Assembly: GCA_037954665.1 (NCBI GenBank)
Contig: JBBMOL010000046.1
Span: 5,130,501 to 5,194,500 of the forward strand
Source: Laguncularia racemosa
Taxonomy: Eukaryota; Streptophyta; Magnoliopsida; Myrtales; Combretaceae
Direction: 5' to 3'
DNA length: 64,000 bases
The notes under the pieces were generated by a model. It was not told the DNA's origin and searched no databases. It worked only from the letters and a program-made list of their open reading frames with translations. Position numbers and translations under genes: made by a program. Below, piece after piece: positions 49,068 through 62,275 of this stretch; the stretch's first letter is position 1, and each line of letters begins with the position of its first letter.

Positions 49068-49586
49068 GCATGTAACTTATGTACTTGCTTGAAATGTGCA
49101 TGTGCTTTTGTGTGTTCATGTATTGGGCATTAACTCACCCCTTGTAGAACCTTCTTTTCAATTGCAGGTACATATGAATATATAACTTATGATGAGTGAG
49201 GCATTGAGTTTGTATAGGATAGTGATGGCATGGAGTACCTATACTATTATAATGATTAGGAGTTAGTAGGATAGGTTTAGTAGATACTCTATATACGGTG
49301 TAGATGTTGTATATGTTTTTAGAGATGAGACTCCTATGTTCCTGTTTTAGTTTCTAGTATATGGATATTACCTATTAGTTTATTCATTAGATTATGTGTT
49401 ACACTTTGTGGTTTTAGAAGGAGTTATGACACTCCACTTAGACGAGTTATTAGTTGATTTATATTACATGAGTTTGACATATTACACATGTATTTGTGAA
49501 TTCTAGACAAGTTAAGAACTATAGGGTGTCATTACCTAATAATGACACGTGGTAGGTTATAACATTCTAAGTTTTAGAGTATTACA

Positions 49587-50170
49587 ATATCTTTTATAGA
49601 GTCTTAACAATTAGTATGCTTGTTGTTCTCCTCTTAGATATAAGATTAATGTGACAACACGGATCTCCCCTCTTGCTTGGTAGATGATTATATCCATTTT
49701 ATAATGAGTCAAAGTTGTTGCGCTAAACCAAAGAAACCCATGTAACACTCAATAATGGGATGCACAACAACAAGGACCAAACTAGGATTAAGGGAAATTT
49801 TGGTGTTTTGAATAATAGATGCAAAAATAAAGGATATAAATGTAAAAAAAAATAGATAATACTTGTTAACTTCAAATGCAAACTAGTTTTTGCAATTAAA
49901 ATAGGGTTTGATATAAGTCACAACCAATAAATTAATTAGGATTTCCAATAGGAATTAGATGTTACACTCTTATTTCTTAAAAAGAGTTCACTACAGTCAA
50001 CAATAGATCGATAATAAGTAAGGTTAAAAAGATAATATTAATCGCTCAATAACAAAGAGAATGAAAAATCCCAAAGTTAGAAATAAATAATTTCAATCAA
50101 GGAAAATAATTAAATAGTGAATTGAGGGTTAAATTAACATTTTGCAATTAAAACTATAAGGATAACTCTA
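49587..50170. other. Unassigned DNA between two LTRs
   Basis: AT-rich sequence without recognised gene or repeat. Confidence 0.35.
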
Positions 50171-53100
50171 TGTTAATTAAATCGGTGAGGGTAAATGGAT
50201 AAATGTAAGTTGGAATTTTGTAAGAAGGGGGCATTTTAAGAAAATTGTAATTAATTCTAATTAGAGGGTACTTAAAATGGGATAACTCTAAAACCCTCTT
50301 TATTCCCCCCCTCCACAAACTCTCTCTCTTGTTTCTCTCTCACCATCTACTCTATCTCTTGGCTCACTCTCAAACTCTCTCATTCCATCCATTTTTTTTT
50401 CATCACAAATTAAACCCACACAATACTTTTATAGAATTAAGAAGATGAAAACAAGCTAAAATCAAGGATAATTGGATCAAATTCGAGTAATTGTTGAATT
50501 AGATTAACATGAACTTTGATTTTGGAGTTCCAATTTTTCTAATGTCAAGTTAATTGAGAAATTATGCACGGAATTGAATCAAGAAGTAGAAGAATCAAGT
50601 GATGGAGCTCACTTTGCTAACTTGGTTGAAAATCATTAGTGGTAAGGGTAAGAATTCAACCTTAAATATTAGATGTTTTGCTTAGAATTTATCAATTTAT
50701 GGTTTGGTGTATTAACTTAGGAGTTTCATTGTTGTTTTTCAAGGTAGAAGTCCATTTATAAGTTTTGTAAAGATGTTAATGGGTAATTTTAGATTTATGA
50801 AGGTGAATTTAGAGTTGAAAGTGTAATCTTGAAGTTCAAGTGATATTAAAAGATTTAAAGAGTTAAGGAATAAGGTGGATAATTAATGATTTGTTTGATT
50901 TGAAGTTTGGAGTGTGAATGATGGATAATTATAGTAGAAGTGGGTATAGGTGTATGTATATGCAGTATGTGATATATATGTGTGTACAATGAATATTGGT
51001 TTGTCGAATTATGATGATTTGGTGTTAATTTGTTAATTGTTCAATGTTGTAATGGATGTGGTTAAGTGTTTGAGATTTTTGGAATTGTTGATCATGAAGA
51101 TGTTGTGCTTAATGTGGAGATAGGTATGGATTTGATTGTGTTCTTGATTAATTTTGGTGAATTGATGATAATAAATGTGTAATTGATGTTTCAATAAAGA
51201 GTATGATTAACTGGAATATGTTGTTGAAAGAAAATTGGTGATTTGGATATAATTCTTGTTATTTAAGAATTAAGTAATGTTAAATGGGTATTTAAGATAT
51301 TAAAAATAATGTTTTGATGATTTAAAATAAGTGATAATTAGTAGAATTTGATTTGGAAATGATAATAAGAGGTATGGAAATGGAATGATGATGAATAATG
51401 AAGAAATGAGCAAGGATGAATGAGCTAAAGTTTTTCATTCATTTTTGAAAATAATCTAAGAATGTGAGATGACAATCTGATTGTAAAATCAAGTTTAAGT
51501 ATTGATTTCAAAAGGGGATAAGATTAAAAAGTTTTAGCTTTGGTTTGAAGTCATTCAGAGTTCAAATGAGTAAGATATAATAGTATTTCGAAGTGATAAT
51601 TCATAACCAAACAGTTGTAGTAGTTTAGGGATGTTTAATTTGCACAAAATCTAGAAATTTTTGAATAAATTGATAGAGGGATGGGTTAAGAATCAATTCG
51701 GTTTTGTTTGATATGATATGGAATCAAAATGAATGAGTTATACTTCATTTAGTGAAGCATGTGTAAGGAAAATGAACTCTAGAAATTTTGTTTATTAATA
51801 TTAAATTGTAGTAGGTTTAGTATAACTTAAATGTTGTGTAATGAAGTTGATAAGAAATTCATGATTGAATATTTATCTTTTGGTATATTTGATGCATTAT
51901 GATGATTGATTTAATGATAAAAATTGTTTAAGGAAGTTAACTCATTACTTGATTAACCGAGTTATATTTGAATGCCTTTGAATGTATTCTTATGTTCTTT
52001 ACAATATTCAAATCATTTTTCATGAAATTTAAGCTTGATCCAATTTCTCTATCTAAAATCACCAAAAATGTGTTCCCAAATGAAATTTGAGTTAATTACT
52101 TTTCTATTTAAAGATTTATTTCAAGATTAGAATTCCATCAAGTATTTTACCAAAATCAAAACTATTTTCACCTAACAAGATATTAAAGTTTTAGCTCAAG
52201 ATTGTTCTAAAAATTTGTTTGATCTTTATGAACGCAATGTGTTTGTGGGCTTATTTAGTAATATGAACTTAACTTATAATTTTTGGACTTAAAAATCATA
52301 ACACACCTAATACAAAAATTAGACTTTCTAATAAATAATTTATTTAGGAAAATAAGGTAATGGACTAAGCCACCCTTAGGGAGGACCAACTAGTATAAAT
52401 CTAGTTCCATTGAACCAAACTGATTCCCTCCCGTCTAATTCACCTAAATTGGTTTCCACCTAAATTTAAGGAAAATAAAATAGATTAGGATCAATCCCCT
52501 AATGATGAATCAAATCCAATTTATTCTCAATCAGTTCAATCTTATCCTAGTTGGTTTACAACCTTTGATCCGGTTCAATTAACAAGTCAAATCACTAAAT
52601 TAATTAATTAGGAAATCATAATTGAGTCAAAATATTGAGCTTACTTAGATGTACTAAATGGGTTCACTAGCCTAGAGGGTTATACTTGTTTGTGAATTAA
52701 GTTAAACCCAATAGGCCTAAGTGGTAGTTAAACTCTAATTAAATTGTTAAGTATAATTAATCAAATTAATTTAATTTACACAAATACTAATCAATGTTAA
52801 TTATGTTTCTGATCAATGGTTGGAGAAGGCTCATGAATTACAAGTATGAAATAATTGCGTACTGTGTGCTAGACTTAAACTTGGTATAAGTTTCTATAAT
52901 ATTGGTTGTACGTGGCCACCCAATCTGGAGGGTGGCAAAAGTAGTGTAGGTGCCTGGGCTACAAAGGTGGTGTGGCAAGTAATCGATAAGGCTAGTACTC
53001 ATTGGAAGCGGCTATGTGAATGGAGGGATGTTAATCATATGCTATATGTATTATGGGATATATGTATATAAGGTAGTTGGATGGACCATGACCATAGTGA

Positions 53101-53908
53101 AAAGCCTAGCATTTGGAGCAAACACTTGAATGAGATTACTATTATATAGTTGATGGTTTCGGTATCAATTATAGTTTCAATCACAGTAGTTGGATATGCC
53201 AGGATAGGCCCCTAAAACCTATCGAGTAGGGTTAGACCCCTTTCATTCCCAAGAGTGTATGGAGTCATGAGTACTTCCATATTGCTTGTTTTGCATTAAT
53301 TTAAATGACTTAATGAACCTATGCTAATGCATTAGAATTAGATATGCATGACATGTGAGAATGTGCTTATCTATTCTGTACTGACTTCCTGTAACTCATT
53401 CCCTTCCTTTTATTTTTCATGTGATGATAATCTTTGTGTTGATGATTTGTGTTTTGATTACCTTAGTTAAGGTTTTGAAGAAAGTTATTAGGTTGATGAG
53501 AGCTACAAGTAGTTTTATCTTATTTTCAGCTATCCTTGATTTTCTGTTTTCTATTTCTAAGTGACGTGATGAGACCTTAGGCTTTATTAGTTTGGTCGAT
53601 TTGGACTTTATGGACTTGTTTTGGACTTTTTAAACTTTGTTTTAGACTTTGCTTCAAACCATCATGTAGACTTTGGATTAATGTTATGTTTTGAGTTATA
53701 GAGCCCTGGTAGACTTTGACTTTAATGTAGTATGTTCCATTGCTATACCAGTTATCAAAACAAATGGTTTTCAAAAGTTAATAACCATGTTTTCACTAAT
53801 TAAAATATGATTAGAAACCCACATAGTAAGTTGTCGAAACCTTAGTATATTTTTATTTAAGTATGATATGTGGCAAACTGTCTATACTAAGAGGTTAGGG
53901 GTGTAACA
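50171..53908 (+). mobile_element. Long LTR, probably Ty3/gypsy type
   Basis: It starts TGTTAATTAAATC and ends GGGTGTAACA (TGTTA/TAACA). After the start comes a pyrimidine-rich region (50300-50400) placed as in the LTR at 43340. Later parts (52910-53060, 53190-53240) have moderately GC-rich phrases of the kind seen in long gypsy LTRs. No PBS follows 53908 and no TSD was found, so the boundaries and the solo-LTR status are tentative. No protein-coding region is visible in 3.7 kb. Confidence 0.45.
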
Positions 53909-55159
53909 CATAAGATACAAAGAATACTCTTATGTTTAAAATTGGAAACTAATGATAAGATATGAAAAGTGGCTACTAACTCCTTACTTCACACTGGGAG
54001 CTAGTGCTCACTACCTACAAATTGTTCCATGGATCTCATTAGAAATGTTTGATGCCTCTTAGGGCTTCTTTGGCGACTATGAAGTCACTAAATGTCCCTT
54101 CTTAGTGCTTTTGAATTGGGAAGATAACTAGCTTTTTAGGATTTTATTGAAGAAGCTCTTAGGGGAGAAATTCCCTATGTTATTGAAACTAGATTACAAG
54201 TTGCCATTAAATAAGCATAGAGGCAATGTTCACACATCTTTTGTGGAAATTTGTAGCCAAGAGGTTCTCTTAGCCCTTGAGTCAAGGGGCACTACTTTAA
54301 TGGCCTAGATTCCTTTAACCCTAAGGCACTTCACTTAGCTTTCATTCTTGACTTGTTTTTATTTATACCTTAGTTTCTAATGCCTAAAGGGTGTTAATAT
54401 AAATTAACAAAGTCAAATAAACTTGAAATTAAAAAAATGATGCATTTTGGATTGTTGTACAAATAGTTGGTTAGTTGGAGTCTCATTTTTTATTGATTAA
54501 GCTAAACAAAGGATTTAGGTGGGTGATAACAAACAAAGCTAATGATTCAACCAGTATTGAGTGGGGTGGGGCAACATAGAATTCACAACTCAAATGGTGC
54601 TTGTGAGATAAAACATGATAGTTGTATCAAGTCAAATAGGTGGAGACACGCATGGTCGTCCTAACCAACTTAGCTCATTGGTTCTTTCCAATCGAGTAAA
54701 CAAGTGATGGCTTCACAAAGGGCTAAGCTAAGCAAAAGGTTCTAAGCAGAGCATAATTCATTTTAAAGTGTACAAACTTGACTTGTCCATTTCCATTCCC
54801 TAATGAAGAAGAGCTCAAAGATCAGATAAAGCTATTGTCTTCTAATTAGATGGACCTCCTTAAGGACAAGCTAAGCACCTTAGTAGTATGCTTAGTTAGA
54901 GTATCACCTTTGATCTACAATTTATGTACTTACAACCTCTAGTCTACTCTTTCCTATAGCTTTTGCACTTGATTTTTAGTTTGGTTCTTGGAGGAGTGGC
55001 TCGATCGGATGACCACATCAAAAGTCATCTAATATTAAAAGAAAATCAATAATAGTAAAAGTTTCATTATGCTTTGAAAAAATTTTAGATTCTCACAAAA
55101 ACATATAATTATATCTTTATCTATATAAAAATCTAATATTTTCCCCTTACTTACCTTAG
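53909..55159. other. Unassigned DNA
   Basis: No recognisable gene or repeat. It may include more of the 5' part of the LINE that follows, but no domain could be read. Confidence 0.35.
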
Positions 55160-57262
55160 TTGTCCTCTTTCTATTGGTTGTCATGATCATTAGAGTTTTA
55201 AAGAAATCCTTAGGAAAGTATCAAATAGGCTTCATAATTGGGAAAATCTTTGACTCTCTAATGGTGGTAAGCTCACCCTTATCAATAGTATTTTGTCATT
55301 CATATCTCTTACCTCTTCCAAGCTATTCAATCCCCCAAAATTGGTTATTGAATAACTTGAAGGCATGTCAGCTAATTTCTTATTAGGGTTCAGGGTAGGA
55401 GGATTGGTTCTAGGTTATGCATTTAGAGGAAGGAAGAGTAGTTATCTATTCTCTATGAGATGTTTCTAAATTTTTTTTAAATTAAACTTTAGTGGAAATT
55501 TAGAAATTGAGAAATCCTTCCTTTCTAATTTCATGCTTGCTAAATATCTCAAAGTTAAGCATCCGATCGAAGTATCTACATCACAAGTTTCTTCACTTTT
55601 ATGCTTAAGGAATAACTGAAAAAGACTTCTTTTTTTTTTTTTTTTTTTTGCATGAGTCAAGGTGAAATAACTTTTGGTATAATCAATGGTACCTAAAAGG
55701 TCATTTGTACAATCTCTTAGAAGTTATTTATCCTTACTTAAAAGTTAATGATCATTAAACTAATAGTAGTTGGGATGTTAATACTCTTTCTTGCTTACTT
55801 CTTGCTAATTTATTAATTGCATACTTGCCTTGAGAATTCAACATGAAGTGAATGACTCCCCTCTCTAGATGCTTTCTTCTAATGGTACTCTTTATATATA
55901 TATATATATATATAGTGCATGGAGTAATATTACGAACAGAACTATTTAGGTTGATCCATATAAAATCATTTGGAATAAATTCATTCCCTTAAAAATCTCT
56001 TTCTTTATATGGAGATCCTTACACTCTTTTGTTGCTTCACAATGTCTTTTATGATCATGGGATTGTGAAACAATTATTCTTGTTCAGTATGGCATGGATG
56101 TATGGTTTTGGTTACATCATACTTTGGTATCTTTAACATTCCAAAATCACTTCCATTGATGTAACATTAATGTTTTGGAAAATTAGATCAAGAATTATCA
56201 AAAATTATATTCGCTTTCTTTGTTCCAACTTTAACATTAGGAAGATAGAAAGTGTAGAAACACATGTAAGTCTCCCAAGATTTTGTTATGCAAACTTTAG
56301 ATGACTTGTGTAATGTTGGGCAAGCTAATCCCTTTCTAAGAAACAAAATTTGAATGATGAGGAATTATTTAAGACTTTGTAAAAGTTTTTAAGGGGAAAA
56401 AAATTCATTTCGTACCTTAAGACTGCCCTAAGCAAGGTTTGGTAAAGTTAAATATTAATGGTAGTTTCACTAAGGGTAAAGGTGGAGGGGTGGCATTATT
56501 AGGGATGAAAAAGTGAGAATATCGTGGCATTATGGTTTCATTTCACACCACATATCTATTGAATCTATTGAATTGATTGTTTGATCAAGGGTCTTGAGTT
56601 TTGTAGGTTATATCATTATAAATAGGTGTTGATCAAAACATATTCACTAGTTGTGTCAAGGTGGCTCTCCTCCATTATTGTTAGATGGGATATCCTAAAT
56701 GACATTTCTTAGGGAAAGACATTGTTGTAAGAAATCTAGGCAAGCATGGTCATATTTAAGGAGAACAAAATAAAATAATGCTACCGATTGGCTTGCCAAG
56801 AGGGTTAGGGAAACACAATCTATCTTTTTCTATTCCTCTAGATCCTAATCGAATAAAGAGCTTAAAAGTATTCTCTATCAAGACAAACTAGGATTTGGAA
56901 ATTTCAAAATCTTACCATACTAACAATTTTGTTATCCAATTGTTTTATAGGTTTTATTTTGTTTATGTTTATAAGTGGTTTTTGTTTGTTATATACTTTT
57001 AAATGCTTATAACTAGGATATTTTCTTTACATGTTATTTTTTGTCGTAAGTAGGAAGAGTCTTCCCACCTTTTGTTTTGTTCTTTCTTTGCTATAGGTTT
57101 TGCTTATAAGGAGAGTAGTACCCCCCTTATTTATGTTTTAAGTAGGTTATAGGTCTTTTGTAATTTTAAAGAGGTAAGGCCATGTGTCTCCCTTTTTTCT
57201 TATACTCGTTTATTTATTAATAAAATTCAGGGTTGGTTTTTCCAAAGGAAAAAAAAAAAGTT
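55160..57262 (+). mobile_element. 5'-truncated LINE (non-LTR retrotransposon) relic
   Basis: The plus strand gives broken pieces of a plant L1-type ORF2. SNGGKLTLINSILSFI near 55255-55305 corresponds to the end of the reverse transcriptase. SFFIWRSLHSFVASQC near 56000-56045 is zf-RVT-like. An RNase H-like part near 56440-56810 has LNVNGSFTKGKGGG and ATDWLAKRVRETQ. The 3' end has AATAAA at 57219-57224 and an A-tail at about 57249-57259, the normal end of a LINE copy. Stops are frequent. A (TA)n tract interrupts it near 55893-55913 and a T-tract near 55628-55649. Confidence 0.72.
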
Positions 57263-57554
57263 CATATGAGCATTTAAAGAGAAATTAAGTTATGGTAAAT
57301 TTATAAATATGCAAAATTACTTGACAAAAGTTATGGTTTCTTGAAGGTGTAGGGAGAAAAAAAATGAAAAACAACAAACCTCTTGCCGACTAGAGAATAA
57401 ATCATTTGCACTTCAAAATCATCCATTTACCTAAAGATAAAAAAAAAAAAAAAAAATCTAGTGTGTGAGGGTTGATCTATTGTAGTTTTTATCCTACATA
57501 TCCTAATTTGATTATTTTATATTGTTAATTTGGTATTTTAAGGTGGTATCATAT

Positions 57555-58060
57555 TCCCTTTACATTTAAATGCTAAGCTCTAAATCCAATATGGCATTTA
57601 AATTGAGCTATATGTCTTCGCCATCTAATAAGCACAAGTAAGACTATAATCCTAAGCTCTTTTATCTTCTTAATCGAAAATTCTATTAGCTAAATCATTT
57701 TAAAGAAAGCCCCACATTTAAGTGAGCTTTAAAGCTCAACAAATAAAGCATTACCAAAACCCATGCAAATGCTAACCCACAAAGGATACAATTATACATA
57801 ACGTAGCAGCCAAAGGTAATCATCATATACTAGTTCGACTATTTATCTTATATTTAGGTGGGGGTAGCAGAGACTAACAATTTATGTCTTAAAACCAATA
57901 TCCAATAGCCAATAAACAATAACCAAAACCGATACAAAGAATTAAATCGTATCATCTAGATTTATCAGCTCCCATTAGTCACTACTCACTAGTAAATTTA
58001 TCTGCTACCCTCATATACAGCCACATTCTATACTACACAGCATCAAGCTTCTTTTTTTAC
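57555..58060. repeat. Dispersed repeat R1, copy 2
   Basis: Diverged counterpart of 29845-30320 in the same orientation, with shared blocks in the same order. Probably a fragment of an LTR family. No ends identified. Confidence 0.45.
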
Positions 58061-58315
58061 TTTTCTGACCTATATCAGCAATAGATTCATCGTATTGAGA
58101 ACCATCTACTTAAATGACATTAATACCTAACTATAAGCCACTTCATCGTAAGTAGTCAACTTACAATTTGTCTCAAGTATCTAATCAATGACCTATCATC
58201 TCAAATTGTTATGGGCCTTGATGGCAACTATAAATAGAAAAATAATTAAGGTTATATATGGATTGGGTTCTTAACTAATCCCATGCGCTTCAATCATGTA
58301 TTTTGTGATTTATAT

Positions 58316-60420
58316 GAGATAAAGACACTATAAGTGCTCATATTTTCAACTTTTAGTAATTTAGTATTTAAGCTTTTAATTTTCATGATTCAATGTTTAT
58401 ATTTTCAATATGGTTGCAATTCGATATCTCCATTAACAAGAAAATTAACGCCTATTATATATGTATATATATATCTATATATATATATATAGGTACCGTT
58501 TGGTTACTGGTACTGGACAGAACAAGAGTACTGGACAGTACTAAAAAAGAAGGATTGGACAAAAAAAATTTTTATACCACGTTTGGTTTGTTCAGTACTG
58601 GACAAGGATTTTTGTGCTGTCTAGTGTTTGGATTGCAAAGTACTGGACTGGACATAGTAAATTTGACAGTTTTGCCCTTTTTAATTACTAGAGAAGGCTT
58701 TTGTGTTGTGTAGTATTTGAAATTACAAAGTACTGAACTGGACAGAGTAAAATTGACAATTTTTCCCTTTTATTTATATCATAGTTATTTATATATATTT
58801 GATATTATTATAAAAAAAATGACTTGAAAGTTTAATATATTATATTAAATATTATAGGAAAAAGAATTTCGTTTTATTTTTGTAGTCGCCACCTAACTGT
58901 TGTTGGGAAAGATTGAATTAAAACTAATGAAGCGGATTAGTCCTAATTTGGACCATTAGTCGTCGTGATTTCCTCTTCTCGTTTTTTTGTGAAAAGAGGA
59001 AAAGGGAAAACCGGAGTTTCTAAGTTTAGAGGCTAACCTATTAAAACCCTAAGGTTACCACATAATCTCCTAAAATTTACTTTATCTCAAAATATCTTTT
59101 ATTTTATTTTTGTCGTCTTTTATTGTGTTTTTAAGTGAATTATGCTAGGAAAATATTTTTTATTCCTTTTTAGGGTTGCCCCAAATGGGTGCTTACGTAC
59201 CTGCTATTCAGGATCAAATAAACTGTAGTTCGCTTTTCTTGAAAAACTTTAGTGTGTTTGTGAATTTTAATTATGAAATTTCTTTTAATTTATGTTTTTA
59301 CCATTTTAGGATTTTTCTAAAAAATCTAAACCTAGGCTTGATAATTTGATTTTTTTTTAAATGATAATTTTAAGGAAAAACACCAATTTTGGATTTATTT
59401 AAGAAAATGATTTTTCTAAGTGATAAAAATTCATTTTTTTTATTTTTCAACTCATTTATACTATTATAAATTTTTATTGATTTTTTACTTAATTTATTAT
59501 GATTTTTATAATTTTTATTAACTTTTATTAATTTTCATAATTTTTATTAAATTTTTATAATTTTATTAAATTTTTATTGAAAAATTTTCTCCTAGATTTT
59601 TATCTATCCTATTTCAAAATCTAAATCTTTATTTTTATTTTTCTAATATTTTTATTATTTTTTTATGAATTTTTACATTTTTATCATTTATTATTATACT
59701 TACTATTTTTATTTTCTTTCAAGGTAAGTATGAAGGGCAAATCCGGAATTTCAGAAAAATTACATTTAGTCCAGTACCTAATTTTTAGTACCGAATTACA
59801 TGTGGTACTAAAATTTCTGATTTTATCCGGTACATAATTGGTGTTTAGTCCAGTACTTCCTTCATGTGTGGCAACCAAACGAGGGACAAAAAATTTTGTC
59901 CAGTCCAGTGCCGAATTTCAATGCCAACCAAACGCTACCATATTCTATACTTTAGTTTTGATTGTATTTTAATATCTATAATTTAGTTTTAGTACATTCT
60001 ATTACATACACACATATATTATATTTATATTTTAGTGTTTATACTTTATTTTTAGTACATTTTAGTGTCTAATCACATATTAATTTGTAAATTTTAGTTT
60101 TTAAATTATTATCAATAAATCACTTTGAAATAATATATATATATATATATATGCTAGTAACTTCAACCATACAAAACTTTTACATTTATTGTTAGCAAAT
60201 TTCCTGTCACTAAAAAGTTCATGACACATACTTCTATTTGAACTAAGATCTAGTATATGTTTCAAACCTACCTAAAATGGATAATATTTAAAATAGCTCT
60301 AACTTTTAAACCAAGTGTCATTTTGCCTTAAAGCACTAATTTTTATATTCACTAAATAATACAGTTTTACATAGTATAATATTTTGTTATTTCTCCTCTA
60401 GTATTCCTAATTTCTTTCAT
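58316..60420. repeat. Foldback element, copy C (left arm only), split
   Basis: It begins GAGATAAAGACACTATAAGT, like copy A. The phrases TTTTAGTAATTTAGTATTTAAGC and, after the insertion, TTTTAGTGTTTATACTTTATT and CACATATTAATTTGTAAA match copy A at 4020-4250. The inner arm continues to about 60420 (ATGCTAGTAACTTCAACCAT, compare GTCAATAACTTCCACCGTGT). The right arm is absent. The arm is interrupted by the TIR element at 58492-59939. Confidence 0.6.
58492..59939. mobile_element. Non-autonomous TIR transposon inside foldback copy C
   Basis: The ends are GGTACCGTTTGGTT and, reverse complemented, GGTAGCGTTTGGTT (13 of 14 match). A second CGTTTGGTT copy lies inward on each side (58580-58588; 59873-59881 in reverse), with repeated TACTGGAC motifs nearby. 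Two imperfect tandem units of about 88 bp lie at 58606-58775. Internal sequence has no transposase. It contains phrases (CCAAATGGGTGCTTACGTAC near 59185) that look like another repeat captured inside. GTTTGGTT termini recall PIF/Harbinger (Tourist) elements. The TSD cannot be read because the flank is a TA microsatellite. Confidence 0.68.
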
Positions 60421-60682
60421 TTGCAACTCCAACAATATCAACAAAACTCTATTTAAAAAATAAATAATCACCAATAGAATTAGCAATCCATGAAAGTATG
60501 GTGACAATTACTTGATTATCTATTTCTAACTTCAATTGACAATTATTTATTTATTTAATAGTAAAAGCTTATTATTCTATACAACTCTAAATTGGGATTT
60601 ATAGGATTAAAAACTAATTTTCTTATGTGGTGAGAATAGAACACCTTTGGATTAACAATACTCCACTCACCATATTATACAC

Positions 60683-61424
60683 TGCAATCGAGGGGTACAC
60701 TCATAAATATTGTACTTTTTAAAAAAAATCGCAAATATTATACCCACAAAAAATATTCGAAAAATAGGTTTCAAAGGCATAGACTTGATTTGTGACTTCT
60801 TTTTTTTTCCAAAATTTGTAAAACTTAAAGCATGGACTTCATCTGCACTCTCAAGCATATCGCCTTTAGTGTAATTTTTTTTTATACTTTGGCAAATAAA
60901 AACATAGCAATTTTATCCTTATAAAAATATCAAACGGCAATGTAGTTTGATCCTAGCTATAATACACTCAAATTAGTCTTTTTTATATATTGTGAGTTTT
61001 ATAACTCTAAACGAGCAAAAAGTTATGACCTTTCAAAATTAAAAAAAAAATTGAAACTATGCGACTTGTTTTTTCAACTTTAAATAGTTATAACTTTTTA
61101 CTCATTTGGAGTTATGAAATGCATAATATATAAAAAAAAATACTAATTTGAGTGTACTATAGCTAGGATTAAACTACATTGTCATTTGGTATTTTTATAA
61201 GGGTAAAATTGCTATGTTTTTATATGCCAAAGTGTAAAAAAAAAAAAAAATTACACTAAAAGTACGGATGACATCTACACTTTTAGTTTTGAAAATTTTG
61301 GAAAAAAATGAAGTTACAAATTGGGTCTACACCTCCAAAACATATTTTTGAAATATTTTTTATGGTATAATATTTACGAAATATTTTTAAAAAAGTAAAA
61401 TATTTTTTAGTGTTACTCTTGCAA
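60683..61424. repeat. Near-perfect 740-bp palindrome (foldback MITE, family D)
   Basis: Almost the whole segment pairs with its own reverse complement, centre near 61055. Left arm phrases AAAAACATAGCAATTTTATC, TGATCCTAGCTATAATACAC and GGCAATGTAGTTTGATCC return on the right as AAAAACATAGCAATTTTACC, TAATCCTAGCTATAGTACAC and GACAATGTAGTTTAATCC. Arms are about 340-365 bp. No coding capacity. It is unrelated in sequence to foldback copies A-C. Confidence 0.8.
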
Positions 61425-61699
61425 CCGACAGCACCATACACACCTCTCAGTCTTATGGAGATCCTTTTTGCTTTCTTGGATTATAAACCCAACATAATAC
61501 TGGATGAAATTGAAAATGATAGAGGGAATTTGGTCATTTTCTTCTCTTGAATTTTCAAAAAAAAAAACTTGCACAAAAAAAAAAAAAATGAGCAAAGGGA
61601 GAGAAAGGGATAAGTGCTGCCCCATAGGTATTTCTAATTTCTAACTTTTGTTGACCTATTTGCGCACTCTTTCATATCATTTTTTGGGGTTATTAATGA

Positions 61700-62275
61700 C
61701 AATTAATAAGTAATTATAATTTCATATAATGAATAGATTAGGTAATTTTATTAAGTTTATATTAATTAAACTATAAATATCACGTATGTTAATATAATTG
61801 ATATATAAATGATATTTATTTTAATATGAGAATATCTTTTTAATATTATACAAATAAAATTATATTTATAAAACATAAATTATATTATTAATATAATACC
61901 AACAGAACTATATACTACATGTATTCACTATTATATTATAAATTATCAATTACAATATGTTAAATATAATATAATTATTATAGATGATAAATGTTATCAA
62001 CAATATCTTTTTAATGCATAATAAGTGATCATAAATTACAAATATATAATGTAATATAATTAGCATTTAAGATATATTATATTAGATAATTTATGTATAT
62101 AATAATATATAATGTACATTAGATAATATGTTTAATAATATTATTTAATATTTTGATATTAAATATTATTATATAATATGATTAATGTATAGAATATACT
62201 ATCTTATATTAAGATACTATCGAATATATTATTAATTTAGGATAATAAATATTATAAAATACTATCTAAGGATGT
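61700..62275. other. Extremely A/T-rich stretch
   Basis: Over about 570 bp there are very few G or C bases. The sequence is dominated by ATATTATAAT-like words without a strict period. It could act as a matrix attachment or easily unwound region, but that is only a possibility. No gene. Confidence 0.7.

Larger units (their letters stand above)
43340..49586 (+). mobile_element. Gypsy-type LTR interrupted by a hAT transposon
   Basis: The start is TGTAAATAACC and the end GAGTATTACA (TGTAA/TTACA). The last 45 bp match the reverse complement of the LTR starts at 1468 and 31409 (both contain GACACGTG or similar and a TTATAACATT-like phrase). Without the hAT element and its TSD the LTR would be about 2.17 kb. 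No PBS or PPT is visible and the flanks (GTGTC, ATATC) do not match, so it may be a remnant rather than a clean solo LTR. A cluster of AGCATTCGAATGCT-type palindromes lies at 44030-44160, and an (AT)n tract at 44876-44902. Confidence 0.62.

Noticed and set aside
43340..49586. A TSD for the hAT-bearing LTR
   Set aside because: Flanks GTGTC and ATATC share only two bases. I kept the LTR call on terminal homology but not a clean insertion.
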